Notes: generated by a model from the sequence alone, not told the origin. Shown: positions 8,473-17,400, counted from the first letter of the stretch. The stretch: 64,000 nt of DNA from Halorussus aquaticus (GCF_024218795.1 NZ_CP100400.1:2604001-2668000), one strand, 5' to 3'. Numbers and translations: made by a program.

Positions 8473-9630
8473 ATGGACCGCGTAGCAATCATCGGGGCGT
8501 CGATGACCGAGTTCGGCGAGCGCGACGCGTGGCTGCGCGAGTTGCTCGCGCAGGCCGGGCGCGAGTGTCTCGCCGACGCGGGCGCGTCCCCCGACGACGT
8601 AGACCACCTGTACGTCTCGAACATGGCCAGCGGGGAGTTCGAGGGCCAGACCGGCGTGCCGAACGCACTGGCTCACGACCTCGGCGCGCTCCCCGCCTAC
8701 ACGCAGCGAGTGGACCAGACCTCCGCCTCGGGCGGGGCGGGCATCTACGCCGCGTGGCAGTCGGTCGCCTCCGGCGCGAGCGACCTGACCCTGCTCGTCG
8801 GCGGTGAGAAGATGACACACAAGACGACCGCCGAGGCGACCGACGTCATCGCCTCGCTCACCCACCCGGTGGAGTACAAGCACGGCGTCACGCTCCCGAG
8901 TTTCGCGGGGCTGACGGCGCGTCGGTATCTCCACGAGTACGACGCGCCCCGCGAGAGTCTGGCGAAGGTCGCGGTGAAGAACCACAAGAACGGACTCGAC
9001 AACCCCCACGCGCAGTTCCGCAAGGAAGTTGACTTAGACACCGTGATGGAGTCGCCCATCGTGGCCGACCCCCTGCGACTCTACGACTTCTGTCCCATCA
9101 CCGACGGGAGCGCGGGCTTGCTGTTCTGTCCGGAGTCCGTGGCCGAGGAGTACGTCCCGGAGGACGAGTACACCGTCGTCTCCGGCATCGGGGGTGCGAC
9201 CGACACCCACGTCGTCCACGAGCGCGACGACCCGACCGTCATGGGCGCGGCCGTCGAGAGTTCCGACGACGCCTACGAGATGGCCGGACGCGGCCCGGAC
9301 GACGTGGACGTGGCCGAACTTCACGACATGTTCACCATCCTCGAGTTCCTCCAGAGCGAGGCAGTCGGCTTCTTCGAGCAGGGCGAGGGCTGGAAGGCCG
9401 TCGAGGAGGGCGTCACCGACCGCGACGGGGAGTTGCCTATCAACACCTCGGGCGGTCTCAAGTCGAAGGGCCACCCCCTCGGTGCGAGCGGAGTCGCACA
9501 GGCCTACGAGATTCACCAGCAGTTGCTCGGCGAGGCGGGCGACCGACAGGTCGATTGCGAGGTCGGACTGGCCTGCAACGTCGGCGGATTCGGCAACTGC
9601 GTGACCACCACGATTCTGGAGGAGCCATAG
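8473..9630 (+). CDS. Thiolase family protein (acetyl-CoA C-acetyltransferase/SCP-x-like)
   Basis: 385 aa. N-terminal MDRVAIIGASMTEFGER is the archaeal SCP2-type thiolase start; the active-site region QTSASGGAGIYAAWQSVASG carries Ser-Gly in the place where most thiolases have Cys, and the C-terminal half has ELHDMFTI, NTSGGLKSKGHPLGASG and GLACNVGGFGN, with the conserved His and a Cys. The archaeal enzymes of this type condense two acetyl-CoA to acetoacetyl-CoA for the mevalonate route, often in complex with a DUF35 protein. That partner is the next gene, which starts on the base after this stop codon. TATA CTATAAACC is about 27 nt upstream, so leaderless. Confidence 0.86.
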   Translation: MDRVAIIGASMTEFGERDAWLRELLAQAGRECLADAGASPDDVDHLYVSNMASGEFEGQTGVPNALAHDLGALPAYTQRVDQTSASGGAGIYAAWQSVASGASDLTLLVGGEKMTHKTTAEATDVIASLTHPVEYKHGVTLPSFAGLTARRYLHEYDAPRESLAKVAVKNHKNGLDNPHAQFRKEVDLDTVMESPIVADPLRLYDFCPITDGSAGLLFCPESVAEEYVPEDEYTVVSGIGGATDTHVVHERDDPTVMGAAVESSDDAYEMAGRGPDDVDVAELHDMFTILEFLQSEAVGFFEQGEGWKAVEEGVTDRDGELPINTSGGLKSKGHPLGASGVAQAYEIHQQLLGEAGDRQVDCEVGLACNVGGFGNCVTTTILEEP

Positions 9631-9996
9631 ATGAGGCTGAACGCACACCGCTGTCCGAACGGCCACCTGACGTATCCGGGCCACGAACTCTGCCCGGAGT
9701 GCGGCGAGGAACAGACCGAGACCATCGACCTGAGCGACGAGACCGGGTCGGTCGTGACGTGGACGACCAGCACCGCGACCCCGCCCGGCGTCCGCCAACC
9801 GAACTCGCTGGCCATCGTGGAGTTCCGTGTCGAGGGCGAGTCGGTGCGCGCCATCGGCCAACTGACCGAGGACACCGAGGTCGAAATCGGCGACGAGGTC
9901 CGCCCCGTCTACGCCGAGGAGTTGCGCGACCCCGACGCCGGAATCCGGGAGAAGGAGAGTCACGAGTGGGATGGGTACAGATTTGAATCGGTCTGA
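9631..9996 (+). CDS. DUF35-type Zn-ribbon/OB-fold partner of thiolase
   Basis: 121 aa. Starts immediately after the thiolase stop codon, in the same operon. The N-terminus has a zinc ribbon (CPNGHLTYPGHELCPECGEE, with Cys8, Cys22 and Cys25; a fourth ligand may be His), followed by an OB-fold with DTEVEIGDEVRPVY. In archaea DUF35 proteins bridge acetoacetyl-CoA thiolase and HMG-CoA synthase; here only the thiolase is adjacent. Confident on family, moderate on complex. Confidence 0.84.
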   Translation: MRLNAHRCPNGHLTYPGHELCPECGEEQTETIDLSDETGSVVTWTTSTATPPGVRQPNSLAIVEFRVEGESVRAIGQLTEDTEVEIGDEVRPVYAEELRDPDAGIREKESHEWDGYRFESV

Positions 9997-10030
9997 GCGA
10001 ACGCCGAGGCTTCCGGAGTAAAACCCCGCG

Positions 10031-11464
10031 TCACCCGCCGTCGCCGGTGACGCGTTCGGTGAACGACGCCACGTCCGACACGACCGCCTCGGCGACGTTG
10101 TTCTGCTGGAAGTACTCCTCGTTGCCCGGCTTGCCGCTGCCGGGCATGAACAAGTGGTTGAGCTTCGGGTACCGCTGGAAGGTGACGTTCGACCGGTCGC
10201 CGAGCGCCCGCTTCCACCGCGCGAGGTCGTCCTCGACCGTGACCTGATAGTCGCGCTCGCCTTGGAGGAACAACTGCGGCACGTCGAGACCCTTCGCGGT
10301 CGCGGTGGCGTCGTACTCCCGGAGCGTGCGCCAGTACTCGTCGCCACCGAGGTAGATGACCTCGTCGTCGGGGGCGTCGAGCGAGCGTATCTGCTCGGCG
10401 GTCCGGTTCGCCCTGTCGAGTTGCTGCTGTTCGGCGTTGGTCACGGTGCCGTCGCGTCGGGCGATATACAGGTTCTGGTCACGTATCGCCCGGGGTGCCG
10501 ACCGGGCCAGCGCCGCGAGCATGACGACGCCAGCGAGTTCGCCGTCGCGCGCGGCGATGCGGGGTGCCAGCGTCGCGCCGATGCTGTGGCCGACTACGAC
10601 CACGTCGTCGGACGCGACGGTCGGCGTCTCGCGCAGTCGCTCGACCGCGGTCAGCGCGTCGTCGGTCACCGCTTCGTCGATGGTAATCTCGGCGAGGTCC
10701 ACGTCGCAGACCTGCGTGCGCTTGTCGTACCGGAGGACCGACGCGCCCCGGGAGGCGAGTCCCCACGCGAGGTCCTTGTACGGCTTGTTCGGACCGATGG
10801 ACCCGTCGCGGTCGCTCGGCCCCTGTCCGTGGACCAGCACGACGCCGGGTGCTTCTTGGACGCCCTTCGGGACCGTCAGGGTCGCGCCGAGCGAGCAGTC
10901 GCCGGGCGCGTTCAGCGACACCGACCGTTCGGTGAACGCCGACTCGTCGGCGTACGACGGCGGCGACCAGTTGGCCGCCGTCTGGCGAACGCGGAAGCCC
11001 GTGATGCCGTCCGCGCCGAACGCCAGCACGACCGTCCGCTGGCCGCGCTCGAAGTTGGCGATGGCCGTCACCACGTCGTATCCGCCCTGCTCGCCGGTCT
11101 CGAAGTTCGAGAGCGACAGAAACGCCCCGTTCTGTTCTTCGAGCCTCGTCCAGACCTGTTTCAGTTGCTCCGGGCTGAGTTGTCGGGCCACCTTCGGGCC
11201 GAATCGCTCGTGGGCGGTCTCGTAGGAACCCTCGTCGATGAGACCGACGAACTTCCTCGTCCGGCGTTCGAGTTCGGCCGGGTCAGCGGTCGTGCGGGCC
11301 GTCGTCGTCTCCGTCGGTTCTGCGGTCGTCGTTGCGGCCGAGGTCGTCTCCGTAGTTTCGGTCGGGTCTGACGGCGCGGGTCCGGACGATTGGCATCCGG
11401 CGAGGAACGCCGTCAGTCCCGCGCTCGCGGCGGTCAGGAGAGTCCGTCTGTCGAAATTGGTCAT
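10031..11464 (-). CDS. Tat-exported alpha/beta-hydrolase lipoprotein with N-terminal DUF3887-like domain
   Basis: 477 aa from MTNFDRRTLLTAASAG; a longer frame to 11533 adds 23 residues before the signal and is rejected. Twin-arginine motif (FDRRTLL), lipobox LAGC, then a Thr/Glu-rich linker typical of surface lipoproteins. Residues about 70-160 resemble the DUF3887 domain seen before secreted hydrolases. The hydrolase part has oxyanion VLVHGQGPSDRDG, nucleophile elbow GHSIGA, acid GERDYQV and catalytic His KLNHLF. Probably an esterase/acyl-hydrolase acting outside the cell. A pair of GTAAAG palindromes lies about 170 bp upstream of the start. Confidence 0.84.
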   Translation of the reverse strand: MTNFDRRTLLTAASAGLTAFLAGCQSSGPAPSDPTETTETTSAATTTAEPTETTTARTTADPAELERRTRKFVGLIDEGSYETAHERFGPKVARQLSPEQLKQVWTRLEEQNGAFLSLSNFETGEQGGYDVVTAIANFERGQRTVVLAFGADGITGFRVRQTAANWSPPSYADESAFTERSVSLNAPGDCSLGATLTVPKGVQEAPGVVLVHGQGPSDRDGSIGPNKPYKDLAWGLASRGASVLRYDKRTQVCDVDLAEITIDEAVTDDALTAVERLRETPTVASDDVVVVGHSIGATLAPRIAARDGELAGVVMLAALARSAPRAIRDQNLYIARRDGTVTNAEQQQLDRANRTAEQIRSLDAPDDEVIYLGGDEYWRTLREYDATATAKGLDVPQLFLQGERDYQVTVEDDLARWKRALGDRSNVTFQRYPKLNHLFMPGSGKPGNEEYFQQNNVAEAVVSDVASFTERVTGDGG

Positions 11465-11634
11465 GGATGAGCGGGTCGCTGTCGGGAGCGTTCGGCATCC
11501 GATGCTGGCGACGCGGTGACGACCGTACGGCAACCTGACCGTCGCGAAACGTGGTGACGCGTTCGGCGGCAGGCCGAGCAGTCAGTCGGGAGCGAAGGGT
11601 TTCGGGTCATGGGTCGATGGCTGAAGGACCTTCC

Positions 11635-11667
11635 GTAAAGCGTCCTTTACAGTAAAGCGTGCTTTAC
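11635..11667. promoter_or_regulatory. Tandem palindromic operator GTAAAG-N4-CTTTAC x2
   Basis: Two 16-bp palindromes, GTAAAGCGTCCTTTAC (11635-11650) and GTAAAGCGTGCTTTAC (11652-11667), start 17 bp apart inside the 336-bp gap between the leftward hydrolase gene and the rightward MaoC gene. Arms are identical and only the spacer differs by one base. This looks like a double site for a dimeric TetR- or PadR-like regulator. An AT-rich TTTACTTAAT just to the right could be a TATA box for either direction. No regulator gene adjoins it. The rest of this gap shows nothing recognisable. Confidence 0.68.
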
Positions 11668-11800
11668 ACATTTACTTAATTCTACCGGTTCAGTTGACAC
11701 GTTCCGCAACGCGGGGAGTCGGGTCGAGCGCCGAACGACCCTGTCCGAGAGTGTCCTCGAATCGTTAGTTCCAGTATCCTACGCGCTAAATTGGACGCCG

Positions 11801-12181
11801 ATGACTGCACCCGCGGCGGGCGACATCAGAACGTTCGAGCGAACCTTCACGCCCGAGGAGGTCCGGCAGTTCGCCGAACTCTCCGGCGACCGACAGCCAC
11901 GCCACCTCGAATCCGACGAGGAGGGCCGCCTGCTGGTTCACGGACTGCTCACGGCCACGATGCCCACCAAAATCGGCGGTGACTTCGAGGTCCTCGGGCG
12001 GTCGATGACGTTCGAGTTCCTCCGCCCCGTCTACACCGGCGACACCGTGACCTGCGAGATGACCGTCGAGACGGTCGAAGAGCACGAGGACCGCTACGAC
12101 CTCACCGCGTCGGTCACCTGCGAGAACGAGAACGGCGAGACGGTGATGACGGGCACCGTGGAGGGACTGGTCCGGAAGTGA
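11801..12181 (+). CDS. MaoC-family hydratase (hot-dog fold)
   Basis: 126 aa. The R-hydratase signature is clear: FAELSGDRQPRHLESDEEG with the catalytic Asp and His, followed by LLVHGLLTAT. Hydrates trans-2-enoyl-CoA to (R)-3-hydroxyacyl-CoA, feeding either polyhydroxyalkanoate synthesis or degradation of acyl-CoA. In the usual motif the residue after Gln/Asn-Pro is variable, and Glu-Ser-Asp here replaces the more common H-x-D spacing slightly. No PHA synthase is nearby. Stands alone, 133 bp to the right of the tandem palindromes that may regulate it. Confidence 0.84.
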   Translation: MTAPAAGDIRTFERTFTPEEVRQFAELSGDRQPRHLESDEEGRLLVHGLLTATMPTKIGGDFEVLGRSMTFEFLRPVYTGDTVTCEMTVETVEEHEDRYDLTASVTCENENGETVMTGTVEGLVRK

Positions 12182-12318
12182 GACGACGGTGGGCATCGGC
12201 ATCCACTCGAAAGCATCTCGTTCGCCTCGCCCCCAGCGGCCGACACCCGCCCGGCGTGTTCGACCGCCAACACCCCATAAACCGGTAGATTAACATTGAA
12301 CCCGCGACCGCTTCCGGT

Positions 12319-12873
12319 ATGTTCCCGCCGGGCCACTACGGGATGGCGCTCGCGCTCTACGCGGTGGTCGGGTACGGACTCTCGTCTCGCGGCTACGAGC
12401 GCGACGCGCTCTCTGGCGGCGGTATCGTCCTCGCGTACACGCTCTTCCCGGACTTGGACGGCCAGTTCGAGTTTCTGGTCCACCGGGGCGTGACCCACAC
12501 CCTCTGGTTCGCGCTGGCGGTCGGCGTCTTCTGCGTGCTGGTCGTGGCGTCGTCGCTCCGGCACCGGCCGCACCGCGAAGCGATTCGGGGTGCGCTCTGG
12601 GCGTTCTTTCTCGGGTCGTCGTCGGTCGTCGCCCACCTGCTCGCGGACGTCATCAATCCGTGGGGCGTGATGCCGCTCTACCCCGTCTCGCCCGCGCTCT
12701 ACACGCTGGACGTCGTTCGCGCGACCAACGACGCCGCCAACTACGCCATGCTCGCCGCCGGGGTCGGCGTCGCGACGGTCGCGTGGCTCGCGGCCCGGCC
12801 GAGACGGTCTCGTCCGTCGCTCGCTCGACGGCTCTACCGGCGACTCCGCGACCGGGAACCGGTGGCCGAGTAA
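12319..12873 (+). CDS. YdjM/DUF457-type membrane-bound metal-dependent hydrolase
   Basis: 184 aa with about five hydrophobic helices. The family signature residues are visible: N-terminal GHYGMALALY, FPDLDGQFEFLVHRGVTHTLWF with the Asp/His metal ligands, and AHLLADVINPWG with a second His/Asp set. The family (LexA-binding, inner-membrane-associated putative hydrolase) is widespread; the substrate in archaea is not established. Its TAA is directly adjacent, with zero spacing, to the stop codon of the opposing gene. Confidence 0.82.
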   Translation: MFPPGHYGMALALYAVVGYGLSSRGYERDALSGGGIVLAYTLFPDLDGQFEFLVHRGVTHTLWFALAVGVFCVLVVASSLRHRPHREAIRGALWAFFLGSSSVVAHLLADVINPWGVMPLYPVSPALYTLDVVRATNDAANYAMLAAGVGVATVAWLAARPRRSRPSLARRLYRRLRDREPVAE

Positions 12874-13872
12874 CTACTCGTCGTTCGAGTCGTCGTCGGA
12901 ATCGCTGTCTCCGGGTTCGAGGTCGTCGGAGGCTTCGTCTTCCGCCGCGTCACCGTCGGTCTCCTCCGCGTCGTCCGCACCGCCGGTCGGCCGGGCGCTC
13001 TCGCTCTTCCGGTCCTCGATTTCGTCCTTGATGGACCGCAGTTCCGCCTCCACGTCCACTTCCGCGCGGTCGCCGGAGCCGTCTCGGTCCTCGCCCGAAC
13101 CGTCGTCCTGCTCTCGTCCGCGTTCGTCGTCGTCCGCACCCTCGTCGGTGAGTTCGATGGTCGTCCCTCCGTCGAGACCGGTGTCGGTGCGGTCGCGGTC
13201 GGTTCGCTCGCGGTCTGCGTCCGACTCGCCCCGCCGGGAGTCGGTGTCGTACCGCTCGCGGTTGATGTCGCGTTCGCGCTGGCGGGCCTCGTCCACGTCC
13301 CGGCGCTCGTTCTCGACGCGGTCGCGTATCTCCCGGTTGATGCGCCGAACGTCGTCGAGGATGCCCCGCGCCTCGTCCTCCCGGGGCAGGTCGCTCTCTC
13401 GAATCGTGGTCTCAACGTCTTCGAGCGCCGATTCCAGTCTGTCGAGGGTGAGTCTGCTCGCGTCGGCCGCCCGGCTTTCGAGGCGGTCGCGCTCCTCGTT
13501 CACGACGCTCCGCTCGGGGTCGATGACTCGAACGACCTGCTGGAGCGCCTTCAGCGCGCGGACGTTGGCTTCGAGGACGGCGATGGCGGTCGGAATCGCG
13601 TACTCGCCGGTGAACGACAGCACTTCGCGAGGGGTCGGCGGTCGCGGCAGGCCGAGCGGTCCCTCCGGCGGTCGGCCGAGTTCGTCGCGGAGTTCGCGCA
13701 CTCGCGCTTCGAGTTCGGCGACGCGCTCGTCGATTTTCTCGGGGTCGCGCCGGTCCGTGGAGTCGCGTCGGTCGTCGGGGGTCTCGGCGTCTCGGGGGTC
13801 CACTACGTCGCGGCGGTCGCCGGGTGTACGCCGGTCGTCCCGGTCGCGCCGGTCGTCGCGGTCGTCTCTCAT
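12874..13872 (-). CDS. Highly charged coiled-coil protein, haloarchaeal, function unknown
   Basis: 332 aa, soluble. The first 45 residues are a run of degenerate RRDxxDRRD units. A coiled coil (KIDERVAELEARVRELRDEL) follows, then the only less charged part, PTPREVLSFTGEYAIPTAIAVLEANVRALKALQQ, about residues 83-117, probably helical and the conserved core. The remainder is Arg/Asp/Glu-rich helix and a Ser/Asp/Glu tail. Such extreme charge suggests a disordered scaffold or nucleic-acid/surface-associated protein. The gene is tail to tail with the hydrolase gene with no intervening base. Confidence 0.74.
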   Translation of the reverse strand: MRDDRDDRRDRDDRRTPGDRRDVVDPRDAETPDDRRDSTDRRDPEKIDERVAELEARVRELRDELGRPPEGPLGLPRPPTPREVLSFTGEYAIPTAIAVLEANVRALKALQQVVRVIDPERSVVNEERDRLESRAADASRLTLDRLESALEDVETTIRESDLPREDEARGILDDVRRINREIRDRVENERRDVDEARQRERDINRERYDTDSRRGESDADRERTDRDRTDTGLDGGTTIELTDEGADDDERGREQDDGSGEDRDGSGDRAEVDVEAELRSIKDEIEDRKSESARPTGGADDAEETDGDAAEDEASDDLEPGDSDSDDDSNDE

Positions 13873-13925
13873 GGTCGGTCATACGTGTCGCGGCGTAAAG
13901 AGTTTGGCCGCTTTCCGGGGTCGAG

Positions 13926-15125
13926 TCAGAAGTGATCGCGCGGGAAGACCTCGGTCTCGGGGAACATCGCCGACAGCGTCTCGCGCGCGGCGGGCGTCCG
14001 CACGTCGAGGTCGGTCAGCGACTCCGCGTCCGCGACCGAGTGATAGCCGACGTAGACCTGCGAGAGCGCGGAGACGCTGGTGACGACGTCGGCCTCCGCG
14101 TCTCGCGCAGTCCGCTCGCAGGTCGCCCGGCCGCCCTCGACTCGGACCCGGAACGCGCCGTCGTTCCAGTCGGCGAGGGGGTCAGAGACCGCGACGGTGA
14201 ACGATGCGTCCGGCGCGTCGGGGTACTCCAGCGCCTCGAACGCCGCCGGAACGTCCACGAGTCGGACCATCGGGCCGGGCTTGACCTCGCAGTCGATGTC
14301 CGCGGGGTCGGTCGCCGAGTCGAGTAGGGTGGTCTCCAGCGGGCGGTTGATACTCATTCGCTCGACCTGCGAATCGTGGTCGGCGAGGAACCGAAGCAGG
14401 TTCACCCGCGCCTCGCGGTCGGCGGCCGCGAAGTCGGAGACGTGAAGCCGCTTCCCCTCGCTCTCGTCCTCGACGCGGTAGACGAGGTAGCCCCGGAGTT
14501 CGCCGTCCTCGGACTCCCAGCCGTACGCGTAGGGGTCGGTCTGCCACCCGCTGAAGATGCGCTCGCGCCACCAGTCCTCCGTTCGCTCGATGCCGAGTTC
14601 GTACCCCTCGTCGGCGGCCGCGAGGACCGAGTCGAGGCGCTCGTACTCGTCGGCGTCGATTGGGCGGAACTCTCCGCCAGCGAGGGAGTCGTCTCTGGTC
14701 CACCCCAGCGCCTCGGGGTCGCACTCGTACCGCGTCCACTTGTTCGCCAACCCCCACCCCTGTCGCTCGTAGAACGGATGCTCGAACGCCCAGAGCGCCG
14801 TCAGCACGTCGCCGCGGTCGCGGTACTCCCGCAACGACTCGGCGAGGAGTCGAGTGACGTGGCCCTTTCGACGGTGGTGGGGCGGGGACGCCACCGCCGA
14901 CAGGCCGGGCATCTCCAACTGCTGACCCCGGAGGCGAGTCCGGAACCAGTAGTGCCGACAGACGCAGAGCATGCTGTCGCCGTCGAACAGCGCTCGCTCG
15001 TCGCCGGGTTGCTCGTCCGGGTCCCAGTCGTACTCGTCCTGCGGGCCGTCTTCTGGACTGAACGCGTACTCGATGTACTCCTGAAACTGCTCCGTCCGGT
15101 CGTCCGGAAGCGGCCGGTACTCCAT
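13926..15125 (-). CDS. Eis-like GNAT acetyltransferase
   Basis: 399 aa from MEYRPLPDDRTEQF; upstream in-frame sequence is out of character and rejected. Two-part architecture of the Eis family: an N-terminal GNAT domain with the acetyl-CoA loop SPPHHRRKGHVTRLL (residues about 90-105), a second GNAT-like module, and a C-terminal SCP2-like sterol-carrier fold (PDASFTVAVSDPLADWNDGAFRV). Bacterial Eis proteins acetylate amines on aminoglycosides or peptides; the archaeal substrate is unknown. Cytosolic. Isolated gene. Confidence 0.84.
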   Translation of the reverse strand: MEYRPLPDDRTEQFQEYIEYAFSPEDGPQDEYDWDPDEQPGDERALFDGDSMLCVCRHYWFRTRLRGQQLEMPGLSAVASPPHHRRKGHVTRLLAESLREYRDRGDVLTALWAFEHPFYERQGWGLANKWTRYECDPEALGWTRDDSLAGGEFRPIDADEYERLDSVLAAADEGYELGIERTEDWWRERIFSGWQTDPYAYGWESEDGELRGYLVYRVEDESEGKRLHVSDFAAADREARVNLLRFLADHDSQVERMSINRPLETTLLDSATDPADIDCEVKPGPMVRLVDVPAAFEALEYPDAPDASFTVAVSDPLADWNDGAFRVRVEGGRATCERTARDAEADVVTSVSALSQVYVGYHSVADAESLTDLDVRTPAARETLSAMFPETEVFPRDHF

Positions 15126-15238
15126 GGCGTAGGGCGCGTCCCGGTCCGACAAATAGGTTGCTCCGGTGTGAGACGGGGTCGCAGGAGAGCCAGCACCGTT
15201 TGCGAAGCATTTTGGTCGGGCGAGTAACACGTCGAGAT

Positions 15239-15469
15239 ATGTCCCGAATCTCCGCCCGCGATGCCCTCGAATACGCCACACGAGACGAGTTTCTGAAGCT
15301 CTACGGCGTCCTCGTCGTCGGATGGGTATTGACGCTCGTCGGTCAGTCGGTGGCGACCGGAATGACGCCTTTCGGGTTCCTCCTCGGCACTCTCGTCGTC
15401 ATCGCGGGTCTCGTCGCGACGCTGGCCGCCGCGGTGGCTACCCTCCACAAAATTCTCGCGGAGCGTTGA
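15239..15469 (+). CDS. Small two-helix membrane protein
   Basis: 76 aa from MSRISARDALEYATRDEF. A soluble N-terminal 20 residues, then two hydrophobic helices (LYGVLVVGWVLTLVGQSV and LLGTLVVIAGLVATLAAAVATL). No family identified. The longer frame from 15158 overlaps the upstream gene's promoter and is less likely. Divergent from the Eis-like gene over about 110 bp. Confidence 0.6.
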   Translation: MSRISARDALEYATRDEFLKLYGVLVVGWVLTLVGQSVATGMTPFGFLLGTLVVIAGLVATLAAAVATLHKILAER

Positions 15470-15486
15470 CCGTCCGTCGCACCGAC

Positions 15487-16575
15487 CTACTTCGCCGCGC
15501 GCGAGTACTGAATCGGCCACTCCACCTCGTCGGCGTCCAGTTTCTCGGCGGCGTGGAGCGCGAAGTACGGGTCTCTGAGGTGTTCGCGGCCGACGATGGC
15601 GAGGTCCGCCCGGTCGTTGCGAATCAGGGCGTCGGCCTGTTCGGCCTCGGTGATGCCGCCGACCGCACCCACCAGCGCCTCTGTCGCCTCGCCGACGCGT
15701 TCGGCGTAGCGCACCTGATAGTTCGGTCCCGTCTGGGGAATCTGCTGGTCGGGGTGGGTGCCGCCCGAACTCACGTCCACGAGGTCCGCGCCCGCGTCCG
15801 CGAGCAGGGGCGCGAGGCGCTCGGTGTCCTCGACGGTCCACGACTCGCGGTCCGGCAACCAGTCGCTCGCCGAGACCCGGACGAAGACCGGTCGGTCGCC
15901 CGGCCAGACCTCACGGACGGCCGCCACGACCTCTCTGAGGAGACGCGTTCGGCCCTCGAAGTCGCCGCCGTACTCGTCCTCGCGGCGGTTCGTGACCGGC
16001 GAGAGGAACTCGTGGAGCAGGTAGCCGTGGGCGGCGTGGACCTCGGCGATTTCGAAGCCCGCGTCGAGCGCGCGTTCGGCCGCGGCGACGAAGTCGTCCT
16101 TCAGGTCTTCGATGTCCTCGCGGGTCATCTTCCGGGTCTCGGCCTCGCCGTCCTCGTATGGGTAGGGAACCGCGCTCGGCGCGAGCGTCTCCCATCCGCC
16201 TTCGTCCGGCGCGAGCGGTTCGCTCCCCTCCCACGGTCGGGTCTTGCTCGCCTTGCGTCCGGCGTGGGCGAGTTGGATGGCGGGTGTCGCGCCGCGCTCG
16301 GAGACGAACTCGGCGACTGGCGCGAGCGCGTCGGCGTGGTCGTCGCTCCAGATGCCGAGGTCGTTGGGCGTGATGCGACCTCGTGGTTCCACCGCCGTCG
16401 CCTCGGTCATCACGACGCCAGCGCCGCCGGTCGCGCGACTACCGAGGTGGACCTCGTGCCAGTCGGTCGCCAGTCCATCTCGGTCGCAGGAGTACTGGCA
16501 CATCGGCGATACCATCACTCGGTTTCGGACCGTCGTCTCGCGAATCGACAGTGAACTGAACAGATGGTCAGTCAT
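15487..16575 (-). CDS. NADH:flavin oxidoreductase, old yellow enzyme family (YqjM-like)
   Basis: 362 aa FMN-dependent TIM barrel. It begins LFSSLSIRETTVRNRVMVSPMCQYS, with the Cys seen in the YqjM class, and has AIQLAHAGRKA, the catalytic pair HAAHGYLLHEFLSP, GGDFEGRTRLLREVV, VRVSASDW and a C-terminal FMN-phosphate region VGGITEAEQAD. Reduces C=C bonds of alpha,beta-unsaturated carbonyls with NAD(P)H; physiological substrate uncertain. Full length, cytosolic. The opposing gene at 16702 shares its promoter region. Confidence 0.9.
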   Translation of the reverse strand: MTDHLFSSLSIRETTVRNRVMVSPMCQYSCDRDGLATDWHEVHLGSRATGGAGVVMTEATAVEPRGRITPNDLGIWSDDHADALAPVAEFVSERGATPAIQLAHAGRKASKTRPWEGSEPLAPDEGGWETLAPSAVPYPYEDGEAETRKMTREDIEDLKDDFVAAAERALDAGFEIAEVHAAHGYLLHEFLSPVTNRREDEYGGDFEGRTRLLREVVAAVREVWPGDRPVFVRVSASDWLPDRESWTVEDTERLAPLLADAGADLVDVSSGGTHPDQQIPQTGPNYQVRYAERVGEATEALVGAVGGITEAEQADALIRNDRADLAIVGREHLRDPYFALHAAEKLDADEVEWPIQYSRAAK

Positions 16576-16701
16576 CGCCTGTGTCTCGTCACTCGGGGTC
16601 CGAAAGGCCTCTGCTCACCCACGTTTCTTGCCGACGACTCGGAACCGGCGTTTCACCTGCCCGAAACACTTATTGTACGCGCTAGCTTTATTGGTGAATC
16701 A

Positions 16702-17400
16702 ATGTGTGGGGAGGAACGAAGGGGGAGTCAGGCGACGGTCCGATTCAGGCGTCGGCTGGCGAATTTGAAGCGAAACGGGAGCAACATCCTGCTCGTCGGC
16801 AGCGAGGCGCTCGACGCGGCCTGCGAACGGTTACTCGGAGAGTCGAGTGCGGGACCGCGGTACCGTCTGTTCGTGACGACCGACGCCAGACCCGGAGCGG
16901 CGGACGCGAAACTCGCGTCCGTCGAGTCGGGACTGCACGGCGACGAGGCGTTGGTCGTGGACTGGCAGGCCGACGTGCGCGGGAGTCGCGCCGCCGACGG
17001 ACTCGACGACGACGGTCCGCCGTTCCGACGCGTGAGCGTGGAGAGCGACGACCTGCGCGAACTGGGGGAGACCGTCGAGGAGAGTATCGCGGAGTTCGAT
17101 CCGGGTCCGAACGGGTTCTCACCGGCGGAACTCCGACTCTGCTTCGACTCGATTACGCCGCTGGTCGCCGACCACGACGAGAGAGACGTCCGTCGGTTCC
17201 TGCTCGGCCTGACCGAGACCGTCGAACGGTTCGACGGGATGGCCCACTACCACCTGCCAGTCGAGTACGACTCCGAGACGGTCCGGTCGGTCGAACCCCT
17301 GTTCGACGCGGTCGTCGAGGTACAGTACGGAGACGGCGACGTGGAGCAACGCTGGCACCTCACGGACCCCGGCTTCACGACCGATTGGCTGCCGCTGTAG
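16702..17400 (+). CDS. DUF7504-like haloarchaeal protein
   Basis: 232 aa from MCGEERRGSQATVRF. A longer frame to 16564 exists but the TATA-like ACTTATTG about 30 nt upstream favours this ATG. The core starts SNILLVGSEALDAACERLL, like the NLLVVSA start of the other DUF7504-like protein at 53182, followed by a degenerate RecA/KaiC-like layout (beta strand with no Walker A, an LCFDSITPLVADHD motif and FDAVVEVQYGDG). These haloarchaeal proteins are thought to be degenerate P-loop sensors; function is unknown. Family assignment is from memory. Confidence 0.66.
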   Translation: MCGEERRGSQATVRFRRRLANLKRNGSNILLVGSEALDAACERLLGESSAGPRYRLFVTTDARPGAADAKLASVESGLHGDEALVVDWQADVRGSRAADGLDDDGPPFRRVSVESDDLRELGETVEESIAEFDPGPNGFSPAELRLCFDSITPLVADHDERDVRRFLLGLTETVERFDGMAHYHLPVEYDSETVRSVEPLFDAVVEVQYGDGDVEQRWHLTDPGFTTDWLPL

